A DNA stretch of 64,000 nucleotides from Bradyrhizobium sp. Ash2021 (GCF_031202265.1 NZ_CP100604.1:7856501-7920500); one strand, 5' to 3'; numbered from the stretch's first letter, positions 32,645 to 41,510 are shown. Made by a program: numbers and translations. Notes: generated from the sequence alone by a model not told the origin.

Positions 32645-32983
32645 ATGCCAAAACTTTTGGGAACGACGGGACTGATCGTTTGCGCGGTGCTCTGCTTCAG
32701 TATTCCGGTCGCGAAGGCCGGTCCTTGCAGCGAAGACATTGCTCAATTCGAAGCCGCCATACGCCAGTCGGCGGGAAATCCGAACGCGGGATTGACGGCG
32801 CCACAGTCGGTTGGCGCCCAACTTAATCGGCAGCCAACACCCGCTTCCTTGAAGCAGGCCCAAAAGCGCCTGCAATCGAAATTCTCGACGACGATGGCCC
32901 GCGCCAAGCGGTTGGATGCCAGGGGCGATCGCACGGGATGCAGCGGCGCGCTTACCGCAGCCAAGCGAATGTATATTCTTTGA
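32645..32983 (+). CDS. small secreted protein
   Basis: 112-aa protein with a signal peptide (MPKLLGTTGLIVCAVLCFSI then PVAKAG) and a mature part holding two cysteines (PCSEDIAQF and TGCSGAL) that could form a disulfide in the periplasm. The C-terminal half is helical (SLKQAQKRLQSKFSTTMARA). No named domain. Followed by a second small secreted-protein gene on the same strand. Confidence 0.7.
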   Translation: MPKLLGTTGLIVCAVLCFSIPVAKAGPCSEDIAQFEAAIRQSAGNPNAGLTAPQSVGAQLNRQPTPASLKQAQKRLQSKFSTTMARAKRLDARGDRTGCSGALTAAKRMYIL

Positions 32984-33059
32984 AACGAAGTCCGTCGGGG
33001 AGTTCGAGCCTAATGACGACTACACACGCGCTTCGACACGATTTCAAAAGGAAACCCAA

Positions 33060-33323
33060 ATGAAATCGCACATAGCCTGTTTCGTGCTCGCCGCTGCTGC
33101 CGTGCTGGCGTTAACGCAACCTTCCCTGGCCCAAGGCACCTCCGGCGGAACCGGGGCCGTCGCCTCCATTCCCGGCAGCGTCGTCAGGGACCACCAACAA
33201 GGCCCCGGTCTTTTCAGCATCATCGCTGGTTCAACCCCGCCAAATTCGAGCCCGGATTCGAGACGAAGGACGACCGGCCCGGGCGAAACCGTGCAGCTGC
33301 CCCGACAAAAGACCGGCAAATGA
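33060..33323 (+). CDS. small secreted protein, disordered
   Basis: 87-aa protein: signal peptide MKSHIACFVLAAAAVLALTQ then PSLAQG, followed by a Gly/Ser/Pro-rich, low-complexity chain with no visible fold. AAAGGA precedes ATG 33060; the upstream extension of the frame is not used. Function unknown. Confidence 0.6.
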   Translation: MKSHIACFVLAAAAVLALTQPSLAQGTSGGTGAVASIPGSVVRDHQQGPGLFSIIAGSTPPNSSPDSRRRTTGPGETVQLPRQKTGK

Positions 33324-33619
33324 TCCGCTACCTAAGCGCCGTCATGCCCGGCCTTGAGCTGGCTTGAGCCGGGCATCCACGCCTTGCTTGAGCGAGGGCG
33401 ACGATCGAAATTAAGACAGGAGTGGTGTCCTGTACGGCGCGGATGCTCGCTGATATGCTTAGCCGCGATCAGGACGCAATGGCAGTCCGCTAATCCAGTG
33501 TGGCTTGCTGGAGCAACACAGGTCCTGATTCCGTTCACATTGACCCGGACATTTCCAACCCGAAGGGGATTCTCAAGCGGCTGCATCATCCAACCAAAAG
33601 TATTGCGGGAGGTGTAACT

Positions 33620-34252
33620 ATGGCTGCATCCGACTGGCGCCTCGAAGGCGAATGGATCAAGAATTGCAATTGCGCGTTCGGCTGTCCCTGCGATTTCAAT
33701 GCCCTGCCGACCCACGGCTTTTGCAAGGGCATGGTCGGCATGAGGATTACCAAGGGACACTTCGAGGGCACTGGGCTTGATGGTCTCGTGTTCGCCGGAA
33801 CCGTACATTTTCCCGGAGCGCTGCATGAGGGCAATGGGCAACTGCAGCCGATTATCGACGAGCGCGCTACCCCGGAACAGCGCCAGGCGCTGTTCGAAAT
33901 CATGTCGGGCAAGCATTCCGCCGAGGGCACGCTGTTCCAGATCCTCAGCGTGATCGTAACCAAGATCCACGATCCGGTGTTTGCGCCCTTCGAGTTTTCA
34001 TTCGACAAGAACGGGCGCGTCGCGCGTGTCGTCGCCAAGGGTGTGCTGGAGACCGAGGTCGAGCCGATCAAGAACCCGGTGACGGGCGCTGCGCATCGCA
34101 TTCAGGTCGTGATGCCGGAAGGCTTTGAGCACAGGGCCGCCGAAGTCGCCTCGGCCAACATCCGCTCGACCGGGGCGATCAAGTTTGAAACGAAGGGCAC
34201 GCATAGCTCGCTTGCCAACGTCGTCCAGACCCCCGATGGCGTTGCAGCTTGA
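33620..34252 (+). CDS. DUF1326 domain protein
   Basis: 210-aa cytoplasmic protein. The N-terminal cysteine motif is WIKNCNCAFGCPCDFNALPT with C16, C18, C22, C24 and then C35, suited to metal binding. The rest fits DUF1326 (GTLFQILSVIVTKIHDPVFA, then a domain with RVVAKGVLETEVEPIKNPV). Function is not established. GGGAGGTG precedes the ATG. The DUF2182 membrane protein follows after 47 bases, a recurrent pairing in many bacteria, which suggests one metal-related system. Confidence 0.88.
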   Translation: MAASDWRLEGEWIKNCNCAFGCPCDFNALPTHGFCKGMVGMRITKGHFEGTGLDGLVFAGTVHFPGALHEGNGQLQPIIDERATPEQRQALFEIMSGKHSAEGTLFQILSVIVTKIHDPVFAPFEFSFDKNGRVARVVAKGVLETEVEPIKNPVTGAAHRIQVVMPEGFEHRAAEVASANIRSTGAIKFETKGTHSSLANVVQTPDGVAA

Positions 34253-34299
34253 CGCTGCGCCGGAGCCTTCGCTCGAAAACGCTCTAGCGAGGTGACGGC

Positions 34300-35073
34300 A
34301 TGAGCGACACGTCAGCGCTCGAACAAATCTTGCGGCATGACCGCCTGATCGTTGCAGGCGGCATTGCCGGGGTGACGGCGCTGGCCTGGACCTATCTGTT
34401 TGCCGGCGCAGGCATCGACATGAGCATGGCCGACATGCCGATGGACCCGATGCCATGGTCGCCGTCCTATGCCGCGCTGATGTTCATCATGTGGTCGATC
34501 ATGATGATCGCCATGATGGTGTCGAGTGCAGCGCCCATGGTCCTGCTATTCGCGGCCATCAAGCGCAGGCAAGCGGCATCGGTGTCCCCCTTCGTCGATG
34601 CCTGGATCTTTCTCGGTGGCTATCTCCTGATATGGGCGGGCTTCAGCCTTGTTGCGACCCTGGCCCAGTGGGCACTCGAACGCGCTGGCCTGCTGTCGAT
34701 GGCGATGGCGAGCACCAGCGCCGTGCTTGGCGGCGTCATTTTGCTGTTGGCGGGGTTTTACCAGTTCACGCCCGTCAAGAGCGTTTGCCTGCGCTACTGC
34801 CAGAGCCCGGTGCTGTTCCTGAGCCGGCACTGGCGGCCGGGCGCAGCGGGTGCATTGCGTATGGGGCTCCGGCACGGCAGCTACTGCCTCGGCTGTTGCT
34901 GGTTCCTGATGGCGCTGCTGTTCGTCAGCGGTATCATGAACCTGTTCTGGATCGCCGGCATCGCCCTCTATGTCGCGTGCGAGAAGTTGCTGCCGCTCGG
35001 CCACCGGCTCAGCCGCGCCGCCGGCGTGGGCCTGATTGCATCAGGCTTGATCGTTCTGGCGCGCGCGCCTTGA
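34300..35073 (+). CDS. DUF2182 predicted metal-binding membrane protein
   Basis: 257-aa inner-membrane protein with about six helices. Family signatures: MWSIMMIAMMVSSAAPMVLL (helix 2) and GLRHGSYCLGCCWFLMALLF with paired cysteines, then GIMNLFWI. An N-terminal methionine-rich loop (MSMADMPMDPMPW) is notable and could bind copper-type metals, though that is inference. Co-directional with the DUF1326 gene, 47 bases downstream. Confidence 0.88.
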   Translation: MSDTSALEQILRHDRLIVAGGIAGVTALAWTYLFAGAGIDMSMADMPMDPMPWSPSYAALMFIMWSIMMIAMMVSSAAPMVLLFAAIKRRQAASVSPFVDAWIFLGGYLLIWAGFSLVATLAQWALERAGLLSMAMASTSAVLGGVILLLAGFYQFTPVKSVCLRYCQSPVLFLSRHWRPGAAGALRMGLRHGSYCLGCCWFLMALLFVSGIMNLFWIAGIALYVACEKLLPLGHRLSRAAGVGLIASGLIVLARAP

Positions 35074-35169
35074 GTAAACGAAGCGTAATCCACTGCCCAT
35101 CCGGGCCCGACAATCGCCAAGCAGGGAGAAAAAGCGTAAAACAACGCTGCTCGAGCAGGAAGGGACACC

Positions 35170-35964
35170 GTGGCAGCACTTTCGGATCAGAGGGCGAAGG
35201 CGCGCATTGCGATCGCCTTCGTGCTCCTGTTCGTCGTTGCGGCGGCGCTCTCGGTCGGGGTCTATTACCTGGGCAAGCTTCAGGAAAATATCGCCTCTCA
35301 GGAAAGCCGGATGGCGCTCGAAGCCATCAACAATGCGGCCTCGATCGACGAGGCGCTGGCACGATATCCGGCAAACAGATTCCTGAAGCTGATGGCGATG
35401 GCGACCACGGCCGCCCTGGAGACCAGCGCTGCCAGTGAAAAGCTGTCCCGTGAAATTGAACCACCGGCGCTTTCGAGGGGTATCACCCTGGCGGCAGCGA
35501 GCCGCGCCGATCTCGAGGCCCTTCGCCGCGATTTGAAGGTCGCGGAAACCAACGCGACGACATTCATGCCGCGCTACCTCGCCCTCCTCAAGGCCGAGCG
35601 CGACAGGCTCGAAAATTACGCGCTCTCACTGAGTATGGAAAAGAATGTCGCCAACAGGTTTATGCAGGACATCGACAGGCGGCACGCGGAAATCGCCGCT
35701 GTGATCTCCAAAATGCTGGCGGCCCGGGCCGAATATTATCGCGCGTACGATAAATGCGTCGCAGCGCTGCTGGCGGAATTCGGCATCTACAAGGTGACGA
35801 ACGGACAGTTCATATTTCCAATTCAGTATATGGCGGACCGTTACAATGTCGCCGCCAACGCCATGACGTCAGCCGCACAGCGTGCCGCCGAACTGGAAGA
35901 AGCCAGGAAAACGCTTGCGCAGCCGCCGCTGAAGGGGTGGGAGCAGATCGCCGGCGGCGGGTGA
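35170..35964 (+). CDS. hypothetical membrane-anchored coiled-coil protein
   Basis: 264-aa protein. One N-terminal helix (IAIAFVLLFVVAAALSVGVY, residues 11-30) followed by a mostly alpha-helical periplasmic part with heptad-like stretches (about 30-60, 115-185 and 225-250). Looks like a single-pass membrane protein of the chemoreceptor-sensor or MCP-like four-helix type without any output domain. GTG start with AGGAAGGGA upstream. Not recognised further. A terminator-like hairpin lies 145 bases downstream. Confidence 0.65.
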   Translation: MAALSDQRAKARIAIAFVLLFVVAAALSVGVYYLGKLQENIASQESRMALEAINNAASIDEALARYPANRFLKLMAMATTAALETSAASEKLSREIEPPALSRGITLAAASRADLEALRRDLKVAETNATTFMPRYLALLKAERDRLENYALSLSMEKNVANRFMQDIDRRHAEIAAVISKMLAARAEYYRAYDKCVAALLAEFGIYKVTNGQFIFPIQYMADRYNVAANAMTSAAQRAAELEEARKTLAQPPLKGWEQIAGGG

Positions 35965-36108
35965 CCGGGCCGAAACTAATTCGGATTACTTCCGAAGAAA
36001 CTGCACAGCTTCATAAAGTTCATTGCCGGAATTCCGAAACCTCCGCATCATTTCCGGAGCCGGACATCGCCCCCTGAAACGTCCGGCGCTCCCGCAAGGA
36101 GCCGCGAA

Positions 36109-36147
36109 GAGGCCTCAGTTTCCCCAAGTAGCTGAGGCCTCCCTTTC
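36109..36147 (+). terminator. Rho-independent-type hairpin
   Basis: GAGGCCTCAG paired with CTGAGGCCTC across a 13-base loop, followed by CCTTTCGTT. A smaller hairpin (CCGGAC/GTCCGG) lies just before it at about 36060-36086. These fill the 316-base gap between the coiled-coil protein gene and the GYD gene; no other gene is seen there. Confidence 0.6.
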
Positions 36148-36280
36148 GTTGCGGTGAACCTGAAAAATCCGGCGGAACGAAGCGCCGAGAATCATCGCAT
36201 GCGGTCTGTGCAGGGAAGATCGGGCGGCGGTGCCCCAATGGGGACCTAGTTGTTTGAACCAAACACCAGAGGAGATCGCC

Positions 36281-36616
36281 ATGCATTTCTGCCTCACCGG
36301 ACAATACACGCCACGCGCTCTCAACGGCATTTTGGAGAACCCGACCCAAAGTCGCGCCGAAGCGGCCAAGAAACTGATCGAGGCTGCCGGCGGCAAATTG
36401 ATCTCGATGTACAGCACCCCGGTCGACGGCCCTGGAGTGCTGACAATCTTCGACGTGCCTGATCCTGGTGCAGCGCCGGCGATCGCTGGCATCGTTGTCG
36501 CAGCCGGCACCCTTCAGAACGTGAAGCTCACCCGCCTGCTGACACAGGACGAGATCATACCGATTCGGCAAAAAGCGGCTCAGCTTCGCGCTTCCTACGA
36601 CCCGCCCTTCAAGTAA
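36281..36616 (+). CDS. GYD domain protein
   Basis: 111-aa small protein of the GYD family, an alpha/beta ferredoxin-like fold. It begins MHFCLTGQYTPRALNGILEN and includes AEAAKKLIEAAGGKLISMY, matching the family pattern. Function unknown. AGAGGAG lies before ATG 36281. It stands alone, convergent with the minCDE gene cluster. Confidence 0.85.
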   Translation: MHFCLTGQYTPRALNGILENPTQSRAEAAKKLIEAAGGKLISMYSTPVDGPGVLTIFDVPDPGAAPAIAGIVVAAGTLQNVKLTRLLTQDEIIPIRQKAAQLRASYDPPFK

Positions 36617-36673
36617 GTAGATTGGTGGCAGCCGACAGCGCTGCCACCAATTTCAGGCCGTTCAGCCGTTTCC

Positions 36674-36961
36674 TCAGCGCCGGCTGGCGCCGAGCCCGTT
36701 CCAGCTGCTCCAGCTCACGCGGGCGAGGCTTTGCAGGTCGGTCGCGACCGGCCGCTTGGTTCGCCGCTCATGGGCAGCGATGCATCGCTCGGATTCGGCG
36801 ATCCTCTGCTTCAGTTTGGCGATCGTGCTTTGCGTCTGGCCGCTCGCACCGCCGATTTCGCCGGTCCTGAACCGGGCAATTTCCAGCGCCCGCACGGCGT
36901 CGCGGTTCTTCTTCAGCTGGACCCTGTGCCAGGCGATGTTGCTGTTGCTGTCGGCGATCAT
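36674..36961 (-). CDS. hypothetical protein, fourth gene of the min operon
   Basis: 95-aa, mostly helical, hydrophilic protein (LKKNRDAVRALEIARFRTGE, TIAKLKQRIAESERCIAAHE). Its ATG overlaps the minE stop codon (ATGA, 36958-36961), so it is translationally coupled to minCDE. No domain recognised. A role in division-site placement is suggested by position only. Confidence 0.65.
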   Translation of the reverse strand: MIADSNSNIAWHRVQLKKNRDAVRALEIARFRTGEIGGASGQTQSTIAKLKQRIAESERCIAAHERRTKRPVATDLQSLARVSWSSWNGLGASRR

Positions 36962-37239
36962 GTCGCAGCCACGGCTCTTGATCGTTCGAAATTGTTGGGC
37001 ACCTCGATATCGACTTCAAGCGTCGAGACCGTCTTGCCCCTCTCCATCCTGACGATGACCTTGTCCGGATCGAGCACGACATGCCGGGATACCACGGCCA
37101 GGATCTCCGACCGCAGCAGTCCCAGCAGGTCGGGCTGGCCGCGCAACCCGCGCTCGTGCGCGAGCAAAATCTGCAACCGTTCCCGTGCAACAGGCGCGGA
37201 AGCAGTACGGCCGCCGAAGAGCCGCCGCAGATCCATCAT
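36958..37239 (-). CDS. minE: cell division topological specificity factor MinE
   Basis: 93-aa MinE, which stimulates the MinD ATPase and drives pole-to-pole oscillation that places the Z ring at midcell. Visible landmarks: membrane/MinD-contact start MMDLRRLFGGRTASAPVA, anti-MinCD helix ARERLQILLAHERG, and the topological-specificity part (LRSEILAVVSRHV, KVIVRMERGKTVSTLEVDIE). The start at 37239 overlaps the minD stop (ATGA). Confidence 0.95.
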   Translation of the reverse strand: MMDLRRLFGGRTASAPVARERLQILLAHERGLRGQPDLLGLLRSEILAVVSRHVVLDPDKVIVRMERGKTVSTLEVDIEVPNNFERSRAVAAT

Positions 37240-38051
37240 GCCGCCCTCCGTCCCAGTAACCGGTTGATCAGGCCTTTTCGCTCGGTCGGAACCATCATCG
37301 CGACGGTTTCGCCCATCAAACGGCGCGCGGCGTCGGTATAGGCGCACGCCGGCGCGCAGGCGGCATTATTCAGGGTGACCGGCGATCCGACGTTCGACGC
37401 GCGCAGGACGTCCTGGCTCTCGGGAATGATTCCGAGCAGCGGCGTCGCCAGTATCTCGAGGATATCGTCGATGCTGAGCATTTCTCCCCGCGCCGCGCGC
37501 GCCGGGTCATAGCGGGTGATCAGCACATGCTTCTCCACCCGCTCGCCCCGCTCCGCCTTCACCGTCTTTGAATCGAGCATTCCGATGATGCGGTCGGAGT
37601 CGCGCACGGAGGAGACTTCGGGGTTGGTGACGATAACAGCCTCGTCGGCATAGCGCATCGCCAGCATGGCCCCACGCTCGATGCCCGCCGGACTGTCGCA
37701 GAGAACCCAGTCAAATCTGGTTCGCAAATCGTCAATGATACTCCTGACGCCTTCATCGGTCAGGGCATCCTTGTCCCGGGTCTGCGATGCCGGAAGCAAC
37801 CACAGATTCTCGAGGCGCTTATCGCGGATAAGCGCCTGCGAAAGCTTGGCCACGCCCTGCGCGACATTGATGAAGTCGAATACGACCCGTCGCTCCGCCC
37901 CCATAATGAGATCGAGATTCCGCAGGCCGACGTCGAAATCGACGACGACGACCTTTTCTCCCATTTGCGCGAGCGCCGCACCGAGCGCCGCGGTGGTAGT
38001 CGTCTTACCGACCCCGCCCTTGCCAGACGTCACGACCAAGACTTTGGCCAT
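37236..38051 (-). CDS. minD: septum site-determining protein MinD
   Basis: 271-aa ParA/MinD-type ATPase that recruits MinC to the membrane. Deviant Walker A motif KGGVGKT at residues 11-17, switch regions in VVVDFDVGLRNLDLIMG and LCDSPAGIERGAMLA, and the amphipathic membrane-targeting helix at the C-terminus (RKGLINRLLGRRAA). Length is the family norm. GGAGATAG precedes the start. Middle gene of minCDE. Confidence 0.97.
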   Translation of the reverse strand: MAKVLVVTSGKGGVGKTTTTAALGAALAQMGEKVVVVDFDVGLRNLDLIMGAERRVVFDFINVAQGVAKLSQALIRDKRLENLWLLPASQTRDKDALTDEGVRSIIDDLRTRFDWVLCDSPAGIERGAMLAMRYADEAVIVTNPEVSSVRDSDRIIGMLDSKTVKAERGERVEKHVLITRYDPARAARGEMLSIDDILEILATPLLGIIPESQDVLRASNVGSPVTLNNAACAPACAYTDAARRLMGETVAMMVPTERKGLINRLLGRRAA

Positions 38052-38071
38052 CGCTATCTCCTTCAGTCGAA

Positions 38072-38761
38072 TTAATTCAGCGGTGTGATCTTCATGATGT
38101 CGCCCTCGAGCCAGGCCTGAGCCGGTCGGTTGCGCAAGGCGGAGTCGATTTGTTCAGCGGTCCGGTAGTAGCCGTCGATGGCCAGCAGTTCGGCTTCGAT
38201 CTTCTGGCAGAATATCCGCGCGGACGAATTGCCGCTGAAACCAGCCATCGCGCGGCCGCGAAGCGCGCCGTAAACGTGAATGGATCCTCCGGCGACGATC
38301 TCCGCGCCCGAACCGACCGAACCCAGCACGGTCACATCGCCTTCGCAAAAGATCGACTGGCCGGAGCGCACCGGGCTTTCGAGCAGGAGCGACGCCGGCT
38401 TCGGCTTGGCTTCGCGCTTTTTCGGTTCGTTCGAGGCGATCATGCAGTTGCGCCCTCCGGTCAGCAGCGGCGGCATGCTGGTGGTGAGGCGGGCTTCATC
38501 CACGCCCTCGATGCCGAGGACGCGGATATTGCGTTGCTCGAGGCTGGTGACGAGGTGAGCGATGGCCGATTGGCTGAGGTCCACGGCGGACAGGTCGAGC
38601 ACCACCGGCTTGCCGACGAAAAAGCCGGGCGAGCGGCCGAGCGTGACGTCTATTTCCTCCAGCCAGCCGGCGATCGGAACCACCGGACAGAATGTAAACG
38701 CAACGAATGAGCGGCCCCTCATCCGGATTGGCTGACGTGTGGCCTTCGCAATCGCGTCCAT
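38072..38761 (-). CDS. minC: septum site-determining protein MinC
   Basis: 229-aa FtsZ-assembly inhibitor. The N-terminal domain (about 1-105) is linked by a short charged region (EPKKREAKPKP) to the C-terminal beta-helix domain with VTVLGSVGSGAEIVAGGSIH and VYGALRGRAMAGFSGN, the MinD-binding face. First gene of the operon. A perfect CtrA-type box lies 51-66 bases upstream of its start. Confidence 0.96.
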   Translation of the reverse strand: MDAIAKATRQPIRMRGRSFVAFTFCPVVPIAGWLEEIDVTLGRSPGFFVGKPVVLDLSAVDLSQSAIAHLVTSLEQRNIRVLGIEGVDEARLTTSMPPLLTGGRNCMIASNEPKKREAKPKPASLLLESPVRSGQSIFCEGDVTVLGSVGSGAEIVAGGSIHVYGALRGRAMAGFSGNSSARIFCQKIEAELLAIDGYYRTAEQIDSALRNRPAQAWLEGDIMKITPLN

Positions 38762-38811
38762 CGTGCTCGACTCGCCATTCTTAGTGAATGGTTAAAGATC
38801 GGCGTCCTTGG

Positions 38812-38827
38812 TTAACGGCTGGTTAAC
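38812..38827. promoter_or_regulatory. perfect CtrA-type box upstream of minC
   Basis: TTAA-CGGCTGG-TTAAC matches the full CtrA consensus TTAA-N7-TTAAC. It lies 51 bases upstream of the minC start codon in the only AT-rich patch of this intergenic region. Control of min genes by CtrA has been described in Sinorhizobium, which fits. Confidence 0.7.
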
Positions 38828-38992
38828 GGCGCGGCTTTTCGGCGGCGGAGATCCGGGATTTCCTCAGGCACCCGCATATCGCTGTGCTCATGCGGCCCGT
38901 ACGGCGGATCAGCGTAATCCGCCGTTCGATCGAAGACAAAATGTCGGATTACGCCTTCCGCCTTCGCGCTCCGAGCTACGGCGGACGCTACG

Positions 38993-39820
38993 TTAGGCGT
39001 TTAGCCGCAGCAACTGCCTTGTCTCTGCTACGGTAGCGGGTCGGCGCCCGTACGAACCGGCCATTTCGACGATGCGCTCAACAAGTGCCGCGTTGGACGG
39101 CGCAAGGGTGTCGCGGTCGAGGCGCACATTGTCTTCAAGACCAGTGCGACAGTGGCCACCAAGCTCAAGCGACCAGCGATTGAGCGTGATCTGGTCGCGA
39201 CCAATACCGGCGCCTGTCCAGGTCGCGTCCGGGGCGAGGCGCTTTAGCGTCGCAGTGTAGAATTCGAATACTTCGCGGTCGACCGGCATGGCATTCTTCA
39301 CGCCCATCACAAACTGAACGTGCAACGGACCTGTTATTTTGCCGGCTTTTTGCATCTCGACGGCTTTGAAGATCATCGACAGATCGAAGGCCTCGATCTC
39401 GGGCTTCACGCCATATGTGCGCATCTCGGATGCGAGCCATTCCACCAGGTCCGGGCTATTCTCGTAGACGCGTGTCGGGAAGTTGCACGAGCCGGTGGAA
39501 AGCGAGCACATGTCAGGCTTGAGCGGGATCATGCCACCACGCTCGCGCCCGGCGCCGGAGCGGCCGCCCGTCGAAAGCTGGATAACCATGCCGGGGCAAT
39601 GCTTGCGCAGGCCCTCTACCAGCTTCCCAAAGCGCTCTGGGTCGGATGTGGGTGAACCATCGTCCTTGCGCACATGCGCGTGGACCAGGGTGGCGCCGGC
39701 CTCGAAAGCCGCCTGGGTCGACTCGATCTGCTCGCTGACGGTTATGGGCACGGCCGGGTTGTCGGACTTCTGCGGAAGTGAACCGGTGATGGCGACCGTA
39801 ATGATGCAAGGTGTGGTCAT
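38993..39820 (-). CDS. 3-keto-5-aminohexanoate cleavage protein family (BKACE, DUF849)
   Basis: 275-aa beta-keto acid cleavage enzyme that condenses a beta-keto acid with acetyl-CoA to yield acetoacetate and a CoA ester. The zinc site is recognisable: H47 and H49 in LVHAHVRKDDGSPT, plus a later His in ELGGHCRTGLEDNVR. The TIM-barrel segments STGG (QLSTGGRSG) and NFPTRVYENSP are present. Substrate cannot be predicted. ATG 39820 overlaps the stop of a short upstream frame (ATGA). Confidence 0.9.
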   Translation of the reverse strand: MTTPCIITVAITGSLPQKSDNPAVPITVSEQIESTQAAFEAGATLVHAHVRKDDGSPTSDPERFGKLVEGLRKHCPGMVIQLSTGGRSGAGRERGGMIPLKPDMCSLSTGSCNFPTRVYENSPDLVEWLASEMRTYGVKPEIEAFDLSMIFKAVEMQKAGKITGPLHVQFVMGVKNAMPVDREVFEFYTATLKRLAPDATWTGAGIGRDQITLNRWSLELGGHCRTGLEDNVRLDRDTLAPSNAALVERIVEMAGSYGRRPATVAETRQLLRLNA

Positions 39821-40167
39821 TGTCGTCTCTTCATGATCCTGGCTCGGCAGCGTGGGCTGCACCAGCTCAAACTGTATCTTGCTGTTCTAGCCCAGGAGAC
39901 CGGCAGTAGCGATAGCGGCCAAGCCGCAAGACGCTGCGCCTTGCGGTCGATCACTTCGATGGATGCGCCCTTTAGCCATTGAGCGCCTTTAACATGGAGC
40001 GATTCGACCTCCGGTCCCGTCACGCCCGGCATGTCGGGGCTGACCGAATAACCGATCGCTATCTGCAGGTAGGCAAGGTGGCGATATCCCTCGGGGAAGC
40101 TCATCAATCGCAACCGATTGCTCTGGCCTGGGACGATGGGAACATGAACATGGCGGCCGCGAAGCAT
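39817..40167 (-). pseudogene. possible decayed gene fragment upstream of the BKACE gene
   Basis: 116 codons from ATG 40167. The first ~70 residues look protein-like (GRHVHVPIVPGQSNRLRLMS, FPEGYRHLAYLQIAIGY, MPGVTGPEVESLHVKGAQWL) and resemble the C-terminal part of a longer protein that I cannot name; the last ~45 are basic and tryptophan-rich, as expected of read-through past a frameshift. The stop overlaps the BKACE start. Either a truncated relic or a short coupled gene. Confidence 0.35.
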
Positions 40168-40256
40168 GTTGAAGAATGGGCGCAGTGTTAAGTGCACGGT
40201 CCCCCTAACTCTGTGGCCGTAACTCAGTGGCTCAGTGACGGCAATGGAAACGGAAA

Positions 40257-41510
40257 TCACGCCGTTCGTTTTTGTCCGATCGCCTCGAACTGCGCCTTCT
40301 GCTCGTCGCTCAGCGTCGCATAGAAATTTTCGAGCGCGACGCTCACCAGATAGACCGCTCGCTGCAGAGCCTCGAGCCGCCCCTGCATTGCGTCGAGACG
40401 CGCGGGCGGTGTGGTGGCGTCGTCCGGCTGGCAGCCGGCGTTCAGGATGTCGACCGCCCTGGCGTTGGCGTCCTGCAGCGCTTTGAGCGCGGCGCGTTGC
40501 GTATCGTTCGGGTGCAGCCTGGCCTCGATCTCGTCCGCCGGCCATTGCAACGCGGCCGGCTGCGCCACGCCGCAAGCCTGGGCAGGCGCTTCCGTGGCCC
40601 CGTTCGCGGCGGAGATCTTGCGCCGGTCTTCGGCGAGGGCATTGAGCCGTGCTTCCTGCTCGTCTTCCAGCAGGTCATAGAATTTCCCCAGCGGCTGCTG
40701 CACGGCTGACGCCGCCATGATCATCGCCCCGATGCGCTGCTGCATGACGGCCAATCGGCCCGGCGCCGTCAACGCCGTCTGGGTCGGACACGACGCCTGA
40801 ATCATCTGGGCGGCCGGGATCAATGCGTTGGCAAGACCGTCCAGGGCGGCGCGCAGCACCTCGTTCGGCTGGATCGCCTGCTGCATCTGATCGATGGCGA
40901 GGCCGGCAACGTCGTTTCTGTCATCGCCGCAGAGCTGCTGCAGCAAGGGGACCCTGCGATATCTCGAGCTGAGATGTCTTGAGTTGAGCTGTCCTGGGCC
41001 GTGCGGGCTCCGTCCCGCATAGGCGGCGAGATCATCATGGCCGTAAGGCGCAAAGATCGCGGCATAGATGTCCGGATAACCGTAGTCCCAGAAGCCGGTG
41101 CCGTCGCCCCAGACGGCGTAGTCGTAGATATCGTAGATGGCGAATGGCCAAAACAGCGGCCCGACCCAGCCATATCCGCCGTCGCCGTGTCGCCACCACC
41201 CGTTCGCGTCGCGGCCGCCATGCCAGCCGGCCAGCGCTGCAGCCGCGACGATCTGCCGGCGCGCCGCCGGGCTGCCAAGCCCGGAATCCATGGCAATGCG
41301 GACGTCTTGCGGCCTGAGGGAGGCCGTGCGGATCTGGCCGTGACGGGCAAAGGCACGACGGTGATGTAACCCACCCAGCGACAATACGCGCCCTACCGCG
41401 AATCTCGCGACCCCAAGGGGGCTGATGCCAAGACGCACTCCGGCCGGGGCCGCACTCGACAGCAGGGTTGCCAGAACGACAACGGCAATTCCAATCCGGA
41501 ACCTCGACAT
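40257..41510 (-). CDS. LTXXQ-motif (Spy/CpxP-like) exported protein
   Basis: 417-aa protein. Signal peptide MSRFRIGIAVVVLATLLSS then AAPAG. A middle low-complexity part rich in Gly/Trp/Tyr/Asp (about 85-165: WHGGRDANGWWRHGDGGYGW) resembles cell-envelope proteins. Two copies of a Spy-like helical unit follow, ending FYDLLEDEQEARLNALAED and FYATLSDEQKAQFEAIGQ, i.e. LTXXQ-type motifs. Spy-family proteins are periplasmic chaperones or metal-stress proteins. GGGAGG precedes the ATG. Confidence 0.8.
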   Translation of the reverse strand: MSRFRIGIAVVVLATLLSSAAPAGVRLGISPLGVARFAVGRVLSLGGLHHRRAFARHGQIRTASLRPQDVRIAMDSGLGSPAARRQIVAAAALAGWHGGRDANGWWRHGDGGYGWVGPLFWPFAIYDIYDYAVWGDGTGFWDYGYPDIYAAIFAPYGHDDLAAYAGRSPHGPGQLNSRHLSSRYRRVPLLQQLCGDDRNDVAGLAIDQMQQAIQPNEVLRAALDGLANALIPAAQMIQASCPTQTALTAPGRLAVMQQRIGAMIMAASAVQQPLGKFYDLLEDEQEARLNALAEDRRKISAANGATEAPAQACGVAQPAALQWPADEIEARLHPNDTQRAALKALQDANARAVDILNAGCQPDDATTPPARLDAMQGRLEALQRAVYLVSVALENFYATLSDEQKAQFEAIGQKRTA

